Position numbers and translations under genes: made by a program
DNA from: Lepidurus packardi
Taxonomy: Eukaryota; Arthropoda; Branchiopoda; Notostraca; Triopsidae
Direction of reading: 5' to 3'
Assembly: GCA_023053545.1 (NCBI GenBank)
Contig: JAKZAN010000002.1
Location: 7,994,790-8,058,789 of the forward strand
Length of the DNA: 64,000 bases
Shown here: in pieces, positions 1 to 10,720 of the stretch
Layout: every line of letters starts with the position of its first letter
How positions within the stretch are numbered: the stretch's first letter is position 1
The notes under the pieces: model-generated
The model's database searches: none
What the model was told of the DNA's origin: nothing
The model's input: the letters and a program-made list of their open reading frames with translations, nothing else

Positions 1-1214
1 AGACAAAGCAAATAAATGCTTAGCATCGAAATTGAAAATATAATATTCGTATATGTGATGTAAAGGGAAGGGAAGTTAAGGGGATTCGTAAATGTGAAGA
101 GTGCGCAGTGCATTTAAGGACAAGGATTTCCCCTATTGGTCGGAATATAACAATATAAGTACAGTCTATATATTCAATATAAGTACTTGGGATGACCGTA
201 TTCCACTTCTCATTTTACTGTGGTCTTACTAAGAGCGCGAAGCTTGTTTACCATGGAAGGTATATCCTCCCATCTCCTGTGAAGGCGTTTGCTACCAATT
301 TCGTTTTTTCTTTTCTTACAGGAAAATGCAATTTAATTGATAATTGTGAAGAGTGTCTTGGTGATGGCGACTGTGCCTTCATGGTTGGACCCAACGACGG
401 GGACATCGTCTGTTTCAACGAAGATACGGGGCACCCGCTGGCACCCTACTATGCTCGTATTGAGCATTGCGGTATAGTAATACATTTTCTTTTAATAGAA
501 TATGCTAAATTCGATTCTTTAGATGAAAGTACCTACATTCGAGTGGCTACAAGCCTCGTCGTTCTTGCAGTTTGTGTAATTTGCGTACTTGGAGTTATGG
601 TTTACTGGTACGCTCTGAAATGCTTTAATTACAAAACTTTATCCTAATGATTTGTCGTTATAGTAAACGACGGCGTAATCGACGGAATGAAATAGTATAG
701 GAAAATTACTCATGCTTTTGATCCTCTTCATGCTTTTGTGTTTCCGGTTTTTGTAATCCAGTTTACGATTTGTAGTTTAATCGGACATTGTATGCTTTTG
801 ATTTTTTCAATGGTTTTTATTGTGCTTTTATCATATTTTGTGATTTTTTTCAATTTGTATGTCTAAAAACTTTGAATACATAAGTTAACCTTGTTTTTAT
901 CTATCTTGTCTGTTTGGTGAAATGTTTTAACAATTTACGCAGCTCCTTTTCCGAAATAAATTTTCCGTTTATTTACTCTTTTCGTTACCTCCTGCCAACA
1001 CAAATTTTACACGTTTTCCGAAGGTTTTGTCTTCGAAAGGCTTGGAAAGATACGGTCCGAAAGGGTTGGAAAGCTATGCTATATCGGTTCTTCCGTCCCC
1101 CAGCAACCATCGTCGCATCCCAGCACTCAACCATCGTCGTTCTGATTTGAGGTCACACAGTGCAAACATTGTCGGCTTTCAAAATTTAGTTTTAGTCGCT
1201 GTTTCCAGAAGTTC
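1..1214 (+). repeat. Left terminal inverted repeat of copy A (truncated)
   Basis: Reverse complement of 6210-7424. It carries the small membrane-protein ORF at 192-647 and an AT-rich stretch at about 700-900. The inner end is marked by a match to the codons around the transposase stop on the other side, after which the two arms diverge. The outer part of this arm, present in copy B at 9838-11011, is cut off by the window start. Confidence 0.9.
192..647 (+). CDS. TIR-encoded small single-pass membrane protein (copy A, left arm)
   Basis: Not a family I can name with confidence. The 151-residue ORF has a cysteine-rich stretch with the pattern C-x5-C-x2-C-x5-C (the CEECL run), reminiscent of a PSI or PTTG1IP-type ectodomain. 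One strongly hydrophobic segment follows (about residues 117-139, valine-rich), then a short basic tail. A spliced alternative is plausible: the start ACCATGG near 254-260, a strong Kozak context, followed by a GT at about 261 and a pyrimidine-rich AG at about 321, which would give a shorter protein beginning just before the cysteine-rich stretch. Because it lies in the TIR, an identical copy sits on the other arm, so the element has two doses pointing inward. Possible roles such as membrane association are unknown. Confidence 0.5.
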   Translation: MTVFHFSFYCGLTKSAKLVYHGRYILPSPVKAFATNFVFSFLTGKCNLIDNCEECLGDGDCAFMVGPNDGDIVCFNEDTGHPLAPYYARIEHCGIVIHFLLIEYAKFDSLDESTYIRVATSLVVLAVCVICVLGVMVYWYALKCFNYKTLS

Positions 1215-1460
1215 TTTTAAAATTGCAAGCGAAGAGCGATTTCGCTCGCCAATTTTGAAGACCGATTTTTAGCTCTGGGCGCAAGTACAGCTCGTCTGAC
1301 CTGCTGCGTGTGTGCTTCGGTTGTGTTGTGTTGAGTGTTGCTCTTGCCTCTATATTAATGTGATAGTGAGATTAAATTTGTATTTAAGTTGTTGTCCTTT
1401 CTTTGTTAGTTATCATGTTGCTTGCAGTTTGCTAATTCTGCTCCTTACATTAAGTTTAAA

Positions 1461-4400
1461 ATGCAGGGTCTTGGTCCTGTGGATCGCGAGAAATTTGATT
1501 TAGTGGTACGACAAAAAGCCAGAGTTCGCAACTCGGTGATTATCACCAATGAGAAATATCAGAAGATTCTTGCCGAATTGCACAAACAAAAAGAAGGGGC
1601 GACGTTAAGTAATGAAATAAGTAGAAAATTTATTTTGCAAACTGACGAAAGCGGTGAGGAATACGTTGCGTGCTTTACTGAGCCGTCCCAAAGTATGGCA
1701 AAAGGGTACGCGCGTCAACCTTTCAAGCGCGTCGTCCGGGCTGAAGAAATGTACGATTACATCAAGAAGGTGCACGAAAATGACACGAATCATACGTCAC
1801 CTAGGGCGGCGTTTCATTATGTAAGTTAATTAAGCAATATATCAAGCTTACCATACTATAACATTGTTTTAGGTGCAAGCGTATTACTATGGAGTAACCC
1901 GTTTTTTAGTTGAAGAATATACCCAAATGTGCCCGTACTGTGCAACCAAAAAAGTCCAAACAAATGCAACTCCCATGAGGCACGTGGTTGCCAGTGATGT
2001 CATGTCACAAGGACAGGTAAGTGGTCCTGAGAAGATACGGGGAAAAGCTTACAGATTTTACTTTTCTTTGGTAGCTCGATCTGGTCCTTCTGCCGAAGAA
2101 GTCGGTTGTCGACGGGTATCGCTACATAGCCCAGTATGTAGACTTGGCGTCCCGTTTCCATATTCTATGGCCAATGCGCAAAAAAAATGGGACGGAAATC
2201 TATGAAGGCTTACTGAGATACGTGTTCAGCGTGTTTGGACCCCCAAAAAGGCTCCAGACAGATAATGGAACTGAATTTCGGGATCAAGTAATACTGTTAA
2301 CATGAACATGAACGGATACCAAAGGAAGATTAATATTATTTCACAGGCGTTGGCAGCGGGCTTAAGTAATTGGCCCATACAACATATCTTTGGAAGGGTA
2401 CGACATCCCCAAAGCCAAGGAGTAGTTGAGCGGGCCAACGCTGAGCTGAAGAAATTGCTTCGTAACCGCACGCTGACCGACAAGCAACAAAGAACCTGGC
2501 TCTACTGGCTGCCAGTAGTTCAGTGTAATATTCTTTTGATTAAACAATGAGGGATTTGGGTTTGTAATGGAATAATGTTGTATTTTATTTTCAGATCAAA
2601 TGAATACGAGAAGATCACAACCCATTGGCCAACTATCTTCATTCGCGGTCATGTTTGGGAAAGCTCCGGTACCTTATGGAAGACCGGAACTAAACCCAAC
2701 ACCAGCTGCTGATTATACCACTACGGAACTGCCATTGGGTCCTGATTCAGAAGATAGCGAGGAAGACGGATCAGAACCTCTTCCTACTCTGTCAGCGGAC
2801 TTCATTTTTCTAGATACCCTTGATGCTGTAAGTTTCTTCCAATGATGATGTTGTTCCTTCCAATGTTCCTGAGCTATCCCTTGAAAAATTATCTGTTTCG
2901 ACTCAGGAATTGGAACCTGAAGAGGACCCTTTTGCGCTAGCTTCCACGTCAACTGCCAATCCGGTCATCGAAGCCTACTGCGGTGGAGATGTGGTATGCC
3001 TGAAATCGCCGACTCAGGAGTTAATGGAACCTGAAGAGGACCCTTTTGCGCTAGCTTCCACGTCAACTGCCAATCCGGTCATCGAAGCCTACTGCGGTAG
3101 AAGTGGTGTGATCTGCACGGATGTTGAAGTCGCTGAAACGGACTCAGAGGTACTACCTGCGTGCACTTTTCCACCAAGAAAAAAAAAATTACTGCCATGG
3201 TTCATCATATTTAATTTTTTTATGTATTTTTATTTTAGCTTGACGGTGTTGCACCACTAAACGAGGATCGTCTGGCCATCTTCCGCTTTGTCCGCAGCCA
3301 AGCGGCAGCAGCATTATCCCATAGCCATGAAACTATGAATCAAAAGGCTGGGTTAAATCCGTGCAAACGCACAACCAAGCTAGAAGTAGGGAACCACGTT
3401 ACCGTGTTAATTCCCACCAAAGACCGGACAAGCTTGGAGAGCAGCCGCCTTCCAGGTATAGTCATCAGAGTGAGCGGTGATACATACCGAACCTACACCG
3501 TCCAGTCGTTCCACGGGGTACTTCGGGAGTCATATACGGAAAATCACTTAGAGCTTTATGAACAGAAATTTAAGCAACTCTACCATTGTAAAAGTTACGA
3601 AGTTATACCGCTAAGGACGGCGGTTCGACTTTTTTACGGCGGTAAAAGCAAAGTAGACATTTGCGAGTGTAAAAGTGATTGTGAAACTAAGCGGTGCAGG
3701 TGTAACCGAACGTTAAAAAATTGCACATCGGCTTGTCATGGTGGAAGGTACTGCCAAAACCAGGCGCTTTCTGAAACAAGTATGGCAGTTACACAATTAT
3801 ACTTTCAAGCTCTGAGGTTTAAAGTAAACGAAGTGATCGGCTCCGCATATAACCTTGCTGGTAATTTCTTCACTTTGTTTTGGGGCGAAGAGGGTAAGGT
3901 TTTGTTTTTCTTTTAGGAGATGTGAACTCTGACGATTCGAACGACTATTGCAAACCTGAATATCACGAACCGTACAGATCCATTCCGGTAGATGAAATGC
4001 AGGTGTTGTCGGAGCAAGGACTACAATATCGTTTGAAAGTCTCTGAAGACCATTTTTGGGATCAAGCTGGTAAGCACATAAATTATTTAAGAGAGATACA
4101 AGGCTTAAAGTCCCGACTTATTTATTTATGATCCAGATGCGACTTCTTGTAGCTGCCGTAAGATGTGTTTGAAAAAATTTTGCAAGTGCATGCAGGCCTC
4201 ACGGAGATGTACCGAACTTTGCCATGGCGAACAAGCTTGCAACAATGCCGAAGCACGAGAATTAAGTGAGTTGCAAATGAATATAACAATGTCAAACTTA
4301 TTCTGCGGTACAGAACATCAAGCAAAAAAATCTTCGAATGGGTGTGACTGCATTGAAGACTGCGATGTGGCAGAAGATTGTTCCTGTCGAGCATTCTGTG

Positions 4401-6232
4401 ATATGGAATGCACTTGCAGCAAGAACTGTTCAAAAAGTAAATCAATTTTGTGAATATATAATTTAATCCCGTTCCATACAACAATATATAATTACATGTA
4501 GGGAAAGGCCTCCCAACCCAGAATAACCGAATCATGTGTGACTGCACGGAGTCATGTATAAACAGTAAGGAATGTGAATGCAAGAAGGCTGACATTCCGT
4601 GTTGGTCGGCTTTGTGCCATAACGGAAGGACTTGCGATCTTATCGATGAGAACATGGGTAAGCTTATTACCATACTGCTGCAAAGAAAAACGCGAAGATG
4701 ACTACTCTAATTATTCAAAACAGAAACACAAGCGGGACCACGCGATGACCAGTCAGCGATTCAGTCCGCTGAACCACAATTCACTGATGCAGACATGGGT
4801 ACGCATTTTGATTCTTCCTCCTAAATTGCTGATTGATTTTTACTTTTCAATCATTTAAGCAGTCAACGAGGAGGCTATCCCTATGGAAGACGAACCACAG
4901 CCCTTAACTGAGGATGATTTATTTAAAAAATTCAACTGCCAATGCAAAGATAATTATTGCGCACCAAAATTCTGTCCTTGTCGAACGACCGTTAATTTGC
5001 TGGATCCAACTGACCTCTCCCGTACAATAAAATCTCTTCGATGCAGCACGACATGTCATAGAGGACGATTATGTTCAAACCAAGTTGAACGAAAAGGTAA
5101 TTTTATTGAAGAATTCAAACTTACCCGATTAAGATTTAATTACTTTTTGCTCGACAGTTACTAATAAGTTGGAGACGCTTTTTCATTCCACGAAACTCAA
5201 GCATTTACGCACGGTGCTACCGTCGTTATATGCTGCATATGCATGGATTCAGGCAAACATGCATCACTTTGAGGAGCATGTTACCATCCCCTACGTAAGG
5301 TATTCAATGGCACAAATTCCTCACCCTAAAATTCCTTTTATAGTTGGAACAAAAATGGAAATTAAACAACAAAATGGAAAAGCGTATTAAGGAAACGGGG
5401 GCCTTGGATTACCCCACTGTAATCCTGGATCGTGATTTGGATGATTACTGGTACCGCTATAGAATTATTGCTCACACCCCGGATGATTTAGAAATTCTGC
5501 GCGATGCAAAGATCTGTCTTCTTTGGGCTTCCAATGCTGTGACAATTGAAGCTTCGACTAACCGAAGTCCATACAAATTGCTCGAGTATCAGGTAGAAAA
5601 CAAGACATCTCTGCTATAACCTAACCTAAACCATTACTTTTCGGCAGCTAGCGATGGATTCCAAATCTAAGGCTGGGAAGCAGCAGTCGTCTCATGCTAC
5701 AACTGTCCTAAATTGGGCCGTAACACAAAAGGAACAAGGCAATCGCACAACGGTACGTGCGACCAGTTTTAAACATCCTTCGGTTCCGGCGTCGAGAAAA
5801 TTGCGAGCCGGACCACTAAAGTTTGAAAACATGCTGCCTACAGAAAAGACGCACTTAGTGTTATCGTGGCTTCTGAAGGAATCGAGTCTGGACAAAGGAA
5901 TTAAAAAACTAGAAAAGGCCGACAATAGCGATCTAAAATTAGATTCCCGGGCTATCTCGGATGGAGTTCTTGACCAGCGGGTTAACAAAGAATTTAACCG
6001 AGTATATACGTACCTCACACCGCAAGCCAAGATTACCGTAAAAAAGCTCATCGCAGAAAAGCGCGGGAAAAAGCTATTTTGCTGTCCTGCATGCAGTCTA
6101 CCGGCGAAAAACAAAACTGTACAGTGTGACCGATGCTTGTCATGGTTTCATTACCTTTGTGCAACGAATTTTCACATGGCGGAGCACAAGGATAAAGACT
6201 GGTTTTGTGGAACTTGTGGAAACAGCGACTAA
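1461..6232 (+). CDS. Integrase-type transposase fused to five CXC modules and a PHD finger (copy A)
   Basis: Sixteen exons (1461-1820, 1873-2016, 2075-2287, 2347-2524, 2595-2827, 2907-3149, 3239-3860, 3917-4069, 4137-4265, 4314-4436, 4502-4657, 4724-4798, 4863-5096, 5158-5294, 5344-5592, 5648-6232) with GT-AG introns join in frame to 3,834 nt, or 1,277 residues. Domains: H2C2 zinc finger (H105, H111, C140, C143); DDE core D170, D231, E267 (x60, x35) with QTDNGTEF and HPQSQGVVERAN; a KRBA2-like post-core domain starting VGNHVTVLIP at about 520; CXC modules near residues 599-631, 718-752, 769-798, 812-846 and 895-945; an unknown helical region; a C-terminal C4HC3 PHD finger from about 1227. In the DDE family the core cuts and joins element ends; CXC modules bind DNA and PHD fingers read histone tails. 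Roles here are inferred. A separate PHD gene starting at 5654 is the alternative. Confidence 0.75.
2910..3097 (+). repeat. 114-bp in-frame tandem duplication inside transposase exon 6
   Basis: A 73-bp segment starting ggaacctgaagaggaccc occurs at about 2910-2982 and again at about 3024-3096, with a 41-bp linker. The 114-bp period is divisible by three, so the acidic peptide EPEEDPFALASTST is encoded twice in frame. It lies in the low-complexity acidic linker between the integrase core and its C-terminal domain. The same duplication is in copy B. Confidence 0.9.
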
Positions 6233-6777
6233 AACTAAATTTTGAAAAGCCGACAATGTTTGCACTGTGTGACCTCAAATCAGAACGACGATGGTTGAGT
6301 GCTGGGATGCGACGATGGTTGCTGGGGGACGGAAGAACCGATATAGCATAGCTTTCCAACCCTTTCGGACCGTATCTTTCCAAGCCTTTCGAAGACAAAA
6401 CCTTCGGAAAACGTGTAAAATTTGTGTTGGCAGGAGGTAACGAAAAGAGTAAATAAACGGAAAATTTATTTCGGAAAAGGAGCTGCGTAAATTGTTAAAA
6501 CATTTCACCAAACAGACAAGATAGATAAAAACAAGGTTAACTTATGTATTCAAAGTTTTTAGACATACAAATTGAAAAAAATCACAAAATATGATAAAAG
6601 CACAATAAAAACCATTGAAAAAATCAAAAGCATACAATGTCCGATTAAACTACAAATCGTAAACTGGATTACAAAAACCGGAAACACAAAAGCATGAAGA
6701 GGATCAAAAGCATGAGTAATTTTCCTATACTATTTCATTCCGTCGATTACGCCGTCGTTTACTATAACGACAAATCA

Positions 6778-7233
6778 TTAGGATAAAGTTTTGTAATTAA
6801 AGCATTTCAGAGCGTACCAGTAAACCATAACTCCAAGTACGCAAATTACACAAACTGCAAGAACGACGAGGCTTGTAGCCACTCGAATGTAGGTACTTTC
6901 ATCTAAAGAATCGAATTTAGCATATTCTATTAAAAGAAAATGTATTACTATACCGCAATGCTCAATACGAGCATAGTAGGGTGCCAGCGGGTGCCCCGTA
7001 TCTTCGTTGAAACAGACGATGTCCCCGTCGTTGGGTCCAACCATGAAGGCACAGTCGCCATCACCAAGACACTCTTCACAATTATCAATTAAATTGCATT
7101 TTCCTGTAAGAAAAGAAAAAACGAAATTGGTAGCAAACGCCTTCACAGGAGATGGGAGGATATACCTTCCATGGTAAACAAGCTTCGCGCTCTTAGTAAG
7201 ACCACAGTAAAATGAGAAGTGGAATACGGTCAT
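6778..7233 (-). CDS. TIR-encoded small membrane protein (copy A, right arm)
   Basis: Exact inverted duplicate of the ORF at 192-647, transcribed toward the centre of the element and therefore convergent with the transposase gene. Same cysteine-rich stretch, single hydrophobic segment and possible short intron. Function unknown. Confidence 0.5.
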   Translation of the reverse strand: MTVFHFSFYCGLTKSAKLVYHGRYILPSPVKAFATNFVFSFLTGKCNLIDNCEECLGDGDCAFMVGPNDGDIVCFNEDTGHPLAPYYARIEHCGIVIHFLLIEYAKFDSLDESTYIRVATSLVVLAVCVICVLGVMVYWYALKCFNYKTLS

Positions 7234-7719
7234 CCCAAGTACTTATATTGAATATATAGACTGTACTTATATTGTTATATTCCGACCAATAGGGGAAATC
7301 CTTGTCCTTAAATGCACTGCGCACTCTTCACATTTACGAATCCCCTTAACTTCCCTTCCCTTTACATCACATATACGAATATTATATTTTCAATTTCGAT
7401 GCTAAGCATTTATTTGCTTTGTCTGCTACATAAGTTCAATTGAAATTTTAATAAATATAGGCATTCCATTTAGTGAACATACCCGAGTGAACCAAACTTT
7501 TGAAAATATACACACATTTGGTGTATATTGCACCATTATATTAAAAAAAGACATTTGCAGGCAATTCTTGAACATAGGGCAACCGATAGAGTTCAAAGTT
7601 GGGAACCTGAGTTCGGTATTGTGTAGAAAAAGCCCTTTCTCATAGCATGTTCACAGCACAAAGATAAACCACTTAATTTATTACATCAACAGGTTAAGTG
7701 TGCTATTAAATCTTATAAA

Positions 7720-8310
7720 AACTCTCTCAAAATAGGACGCTTATGGGGATTTCTTGAACTTGGGCTCCCCGAGTTCGAACTCGGGTTACCCGAGTTCGAA
7801 CTTGGGAAGCCCAAGTTCAGTATTGCGTAGAGAAAGGACTATTCACAGCTAGTTCACGACAAAAAGAGAAACCACTTAATTTATTACATCAACAGGTTAA
7901 GTGTGCTATTAAATCTTATAAAAACTCTCTCAAAATAGGACGCTTATGGGGATTTCTTGAACTTGGGCTCCCCGAGTTCGAACTCGGGTTACCCGAGTTC
8001 GAACTTGGGGAACCCAAGTTCAGTATTGCGTAGAGAAAGGACTATTCACAGCTAGTTCACGACAAAAAGAGAAACCACTTAATTTATTACATCAACTGGT
8101 TTAGTGTGCTATTAAATCTTATAAAAACTCTCCCAAAATAGGACGCTTATGGGGATTTCTTGAACTTGGGCTCCCCGAGTTCGAACTCGGGTTACCCGAG
8201 TTCGAACTTGGGGAGCCCAAGTTCAGTATTGCGTAGAGAAAGGACTATTCACAGCTAGTTCACGACAAAAAGAGAAACCACTTAATTTATTACATCAACA
8301 AGCTTATTAT
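7720..8310. repeat. Subterminal tandem array of palindromic units (copy A right arm)
   Basis: Three units of about 201-204 bp, aligned on ggacgcttatggggatttct at about 7736, 7937 and 8141. Each contains an imperfect palindrome of about 62 bp beginning gaacttgggctccccgag and built from repeats of GTTCGAAC. A diverged fourth unit follows at about 8577-8720. The units could be transposase-binding sites, as subterminal repeats are in other DNA transposons; that role is inferred. Confidence 0.85.
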
Positions 8311-8598
8311 TTTATACAATTTTACGAAAGGTCTCTCAAACTTTTTAAAATCATAAGCAAGATTTTTATTCAATCAAATTTTACAATATTGTCTCAATTC
8401 TTGAACAATATAGGGCTATTACCGATAGAGTTCTAACTTTTGGGAACCCGAGTTCGGTATTGTGTAGAAAAAGCCCCTTCTCATAGCACGTTCACAGCAC
8501 AAAGATAAACCACTTAATTTATTACATCAACAGGTTAAGTATGCTATTAAATCTTATAAAAACTCTCTCAAAATAGGACGCTTATGGGGAATTCTTGA

Positions 8599-9412
8599 GC
8601 TATATGTTTACCCAATAGTTCGAACTTATGCTGGGTAGCTCAAGTTCAGTATTATGTAGAGAGAGCACTTTTTCCATCGCATTTTCAGAACAAAAAGAAA
8701 CCAGTTAATTAATTTAATCAAGTTTACTACTCTATCATATGTATCGATTTTATTTAATACGCGAATACAAAGAGACCGAGCAACGCGGTCTCCTTTTCTT
8801 AACAACAACAAAAAAGTTTATTAACACTTTATTCACTATTTTAACTGCATGAACAATACATGAAACGCAACGGTGTAATCACTAAGAAAGGGTTACATTT
8901 ACAAGTACAAACTTGAATAGAAAGTAGGAGATTTGACACAACGAAGGTCTATGTTTGGATGTCGAATGAGAAGTTTTAAGCATCCTTCGATTTCTATGAA
9001 ATATATAAATACAAAATAGATTTAAAATGAATCTGTGTCTAAGTTAAGTAACTTCACATAAGTTCACTAAATCTTTTCCGTTAAAAGAGATACCATTTGT
9101 TTATATTTTTGTTCACGGCTTGAATAAAGAAAGAATAACAATTTTCATAAGCTTTATACTGGAGAGAAAATACAATTAACAGCGACTCCAACGGATCATG
9201 TTTGCAAGTAGATAAAGTCACACCCAAAGCTACACCCTTCTTTTGGAAAATGCCACGCCTCTGCAAAATGTGTCACGTCAAATATAAAGTTCATACTTTT
9301 AAGCATCGAACTTGGGCAGATGCCTCGCGTCCCAAGTTCAGTGTCTACCCAAGTACGAACTTGGGCTGCCCGAGCTCGAACTCGGGCAGATATCGAACTT
9401 GGGTCGCAACAT
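8599..9412. repeat. Right-flank segment duplicated at 19611-20424
   Basis: Non-coding. It begins with the decayed array unit, contains a stem-loop followed by a T-run at about 8774-8798, and ends with another palindromic block at about 9307-9405 built from the same cccaagttcgaacttggg-type words as the array. The segment is repeated almost exactly after copy B, and the two diverge at 9412/20424. The last block may be the true outer end of the element; no matching left end was found to test this. Confidence 0.75.
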
Positions 9413-9424
9413 ATTCAAGTAGAA

Positions 9425-9524
9425 NNNNNNNNNNNNNNNNNNNNNNNNNNNNNNNNNNNNNNNNNNNNNNNNNNNNNNNNNNNNNNNNNNNNNNNNNNNN
9501 NNNNNNNNNNNNNNNNNNNNNNNN
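9425..9524. other. Assembly gap of exactly 100 N
   Basis: A run of 100 undetermined bases, the conventional size for a gap of unknown length. It sits exactly between the two element copies, so their distance and true arrangement are not established. Confidence 0.99.
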
Positions 9525-9740
9525 CGTATGAAATGGCCTTCATTAGTGTCTCTTAGGTATCTCAATGTTAGGTGTCTCAAGGTACTGTTAATGGCGTCCA
9601 GTTCAATTTTGATTTGTCTATTTTCGTCGTTTCGTTTTGTTTGCATTTCTTTGATGAATTTTAGCATTGCGGTGTCGAGTTTCTCTATGCTACGTTGGCG
9701 ACTGTCTGTGAAGGTCAGATGTTTGATTTGCGTTCTGTTG
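9525..9740. other. Unique sequence left of copy B, possible exon on the minus strand
   Basis: Not repeated elsewhere in the window. On the minus strand it reads open for about 60 residues, from about 9737 down to the gap, with a charged heptad-like peptide (IEKLDTAMLKFIKEMQTK). This could be a coding exon of a host or element gene cut by the gap. No start or splice context supports it firmly. Confidence 0.3.
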
Positions 9741-9769
9741 TTTTGCGCAGAGAAAGGGCTTTTTCTACA

Positions 9770-10720
9770 CAATACCGAACTTAGGCTCCCCAAGTTCGAA
9801 CTCGGGTAACCCGAGTTCGAACTCGGGGAGCCCAAGTTCAAGAAATCCCCATAAGCGTCCTATTTTGAGAGAGTTTTTATAAGATTTAATAGCATACTTA
9901 ACCTGTTGATGTAATAAATTAAGTGGTTTATCTTTGTGCTGTGAACGTGCTATGAGAAGGGGCTTTTTCTACACAATACCGAACTCGGGTTCCCAAAAGT
10001 TAGAACTCTATCGGTAATAGCCCTATATTGTTCAAGAATTGAGACAATATTGTAAAATTTGATTGAATAAAAATCTTGCTTATGATTTTAAAAAGTTTGA
10101 GAGACCTTTCGTAAAATTGTATAAAATAATAAGCTTGTTGATGTAATAAATTAAGTGGTTTCTCTTTTTGTCGTGAACTAGCTGTGAATAGTCCTTTCTC
10201 TACGCAATACTGAACTTGGGCTCCCCAAGTTCGAACTCGGGTAACCCGAGTTCGAACTCGGGGAGCCCAAGTTCAAGAAATCCCCATAAGCGTCCTATTT
10301 TGGGAGAGTTTTTATAAGATTTAATAGCACACTAAACCAGTTGATGTAATAAATTAAGTGGTTTCTCTTTTTGTCGTGAACTAGCTGTGAATAGTCCTTT
10401 CTCTACGCAATACTGAACTTGGGTTCCCCAAGTTCGAACTCGGGTAACCCGAGTTCGAACTCGGGGAGCCCAAGTTCAAGAAATCCCCATAAGCGTCCTA
10501 TTTTGAGAGAGTTTTTATAAGATTTAATAGCACACTTAACCTGTTGATGTAATAAATTAAGTGGTTTCTCTTTTTGTCGTGAACTAGCTGTGAATAGTCC
10601 TTTCTCTACGCAATACTGAACTTGGGCTTCCCAAGTTCGAACTCGGGTAACCCGAGTTCGAACTCGGGGAGCCCAAGTTCAAGAAATCCCCATAAGCGTC
10701 CTATTTTGAGAGAGTTTTTA
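9770..10720. repeat. Subterminal tandem array of palindromic units (copy B left arm)
   Basis: Palindromic blocks lie at about 9776-9840, 10210-10275, 10415-10480 and 10612-10680, spaced by about 200 bp units, with a variant spacer at about 9990-10150. Each block reads as two GTTCGAAC-centred inverted repeats nested in a larger hairpin. This is the mirror image of the array at about 18755-19290. Confidence 0.85.

Larger units (their letters stand above)
1..8598 (+). mobile_element. Palindromic long-TIR DNA transposon, copy A (left end missing)
   Basis: The left arm (1-1214) is the inverted complement of 6210-7424, with paired positions summing to 7425, and the right arm continues outward to about 8598 through a tandem palindrome array. 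The left arm's outer half is absent because the window starts inside it. Between the arms lies a single multi-exon gene for an integrase-type transposase (1461-6232). Copy A differs from copy B by one T missing near position 1183 and one substitution near 8919. The DDE integrase resembles Ginger/KRBA2-like elements, whose transposases derive from gypsy-type integrases; the family placement is inference from motifs only. No target-site duplication could be defined. Confidence 0.85.
6210..8598 (-). repeat. Right terminal inverted repeat of copy A (full length)
   Basis: About 2.39 kb. The inner 1.2 kb mirrors 1-1214; the outer part contains the palindrome array and mirrors 9838-11011 of copy B. 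It also contains the last codons and stop of the transposase (6230-6232) and the second membrane-protein ORF at 6778-7233. Confidence 0.88.

Noticed and set aside
914..1272. Short overlapping open frames inside the inverted repeats (also 6048-6511, 11925-12232, 17060-17523)
   Set aside because: They overlap in several frames, have low-complexity content and no domain or splice support; their repetition only reflects the inverted repeat.
1461..6232. Interpretation as a Maverick/Polinton or virus-like element
   Set aside because: There is an integrase and a membrane-protein ORF but no DNA polymerase B, packaging ATPase, capsid or protease, so a DNA transposon is the better description.
7741..8270. 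CRISPR-like array
   Set aside because: Repeats of about 200 bp with palindromic centres are tandem subterminal repeats in a eukaryotic transposon; no short repeat/spacer pattern or cas genes.
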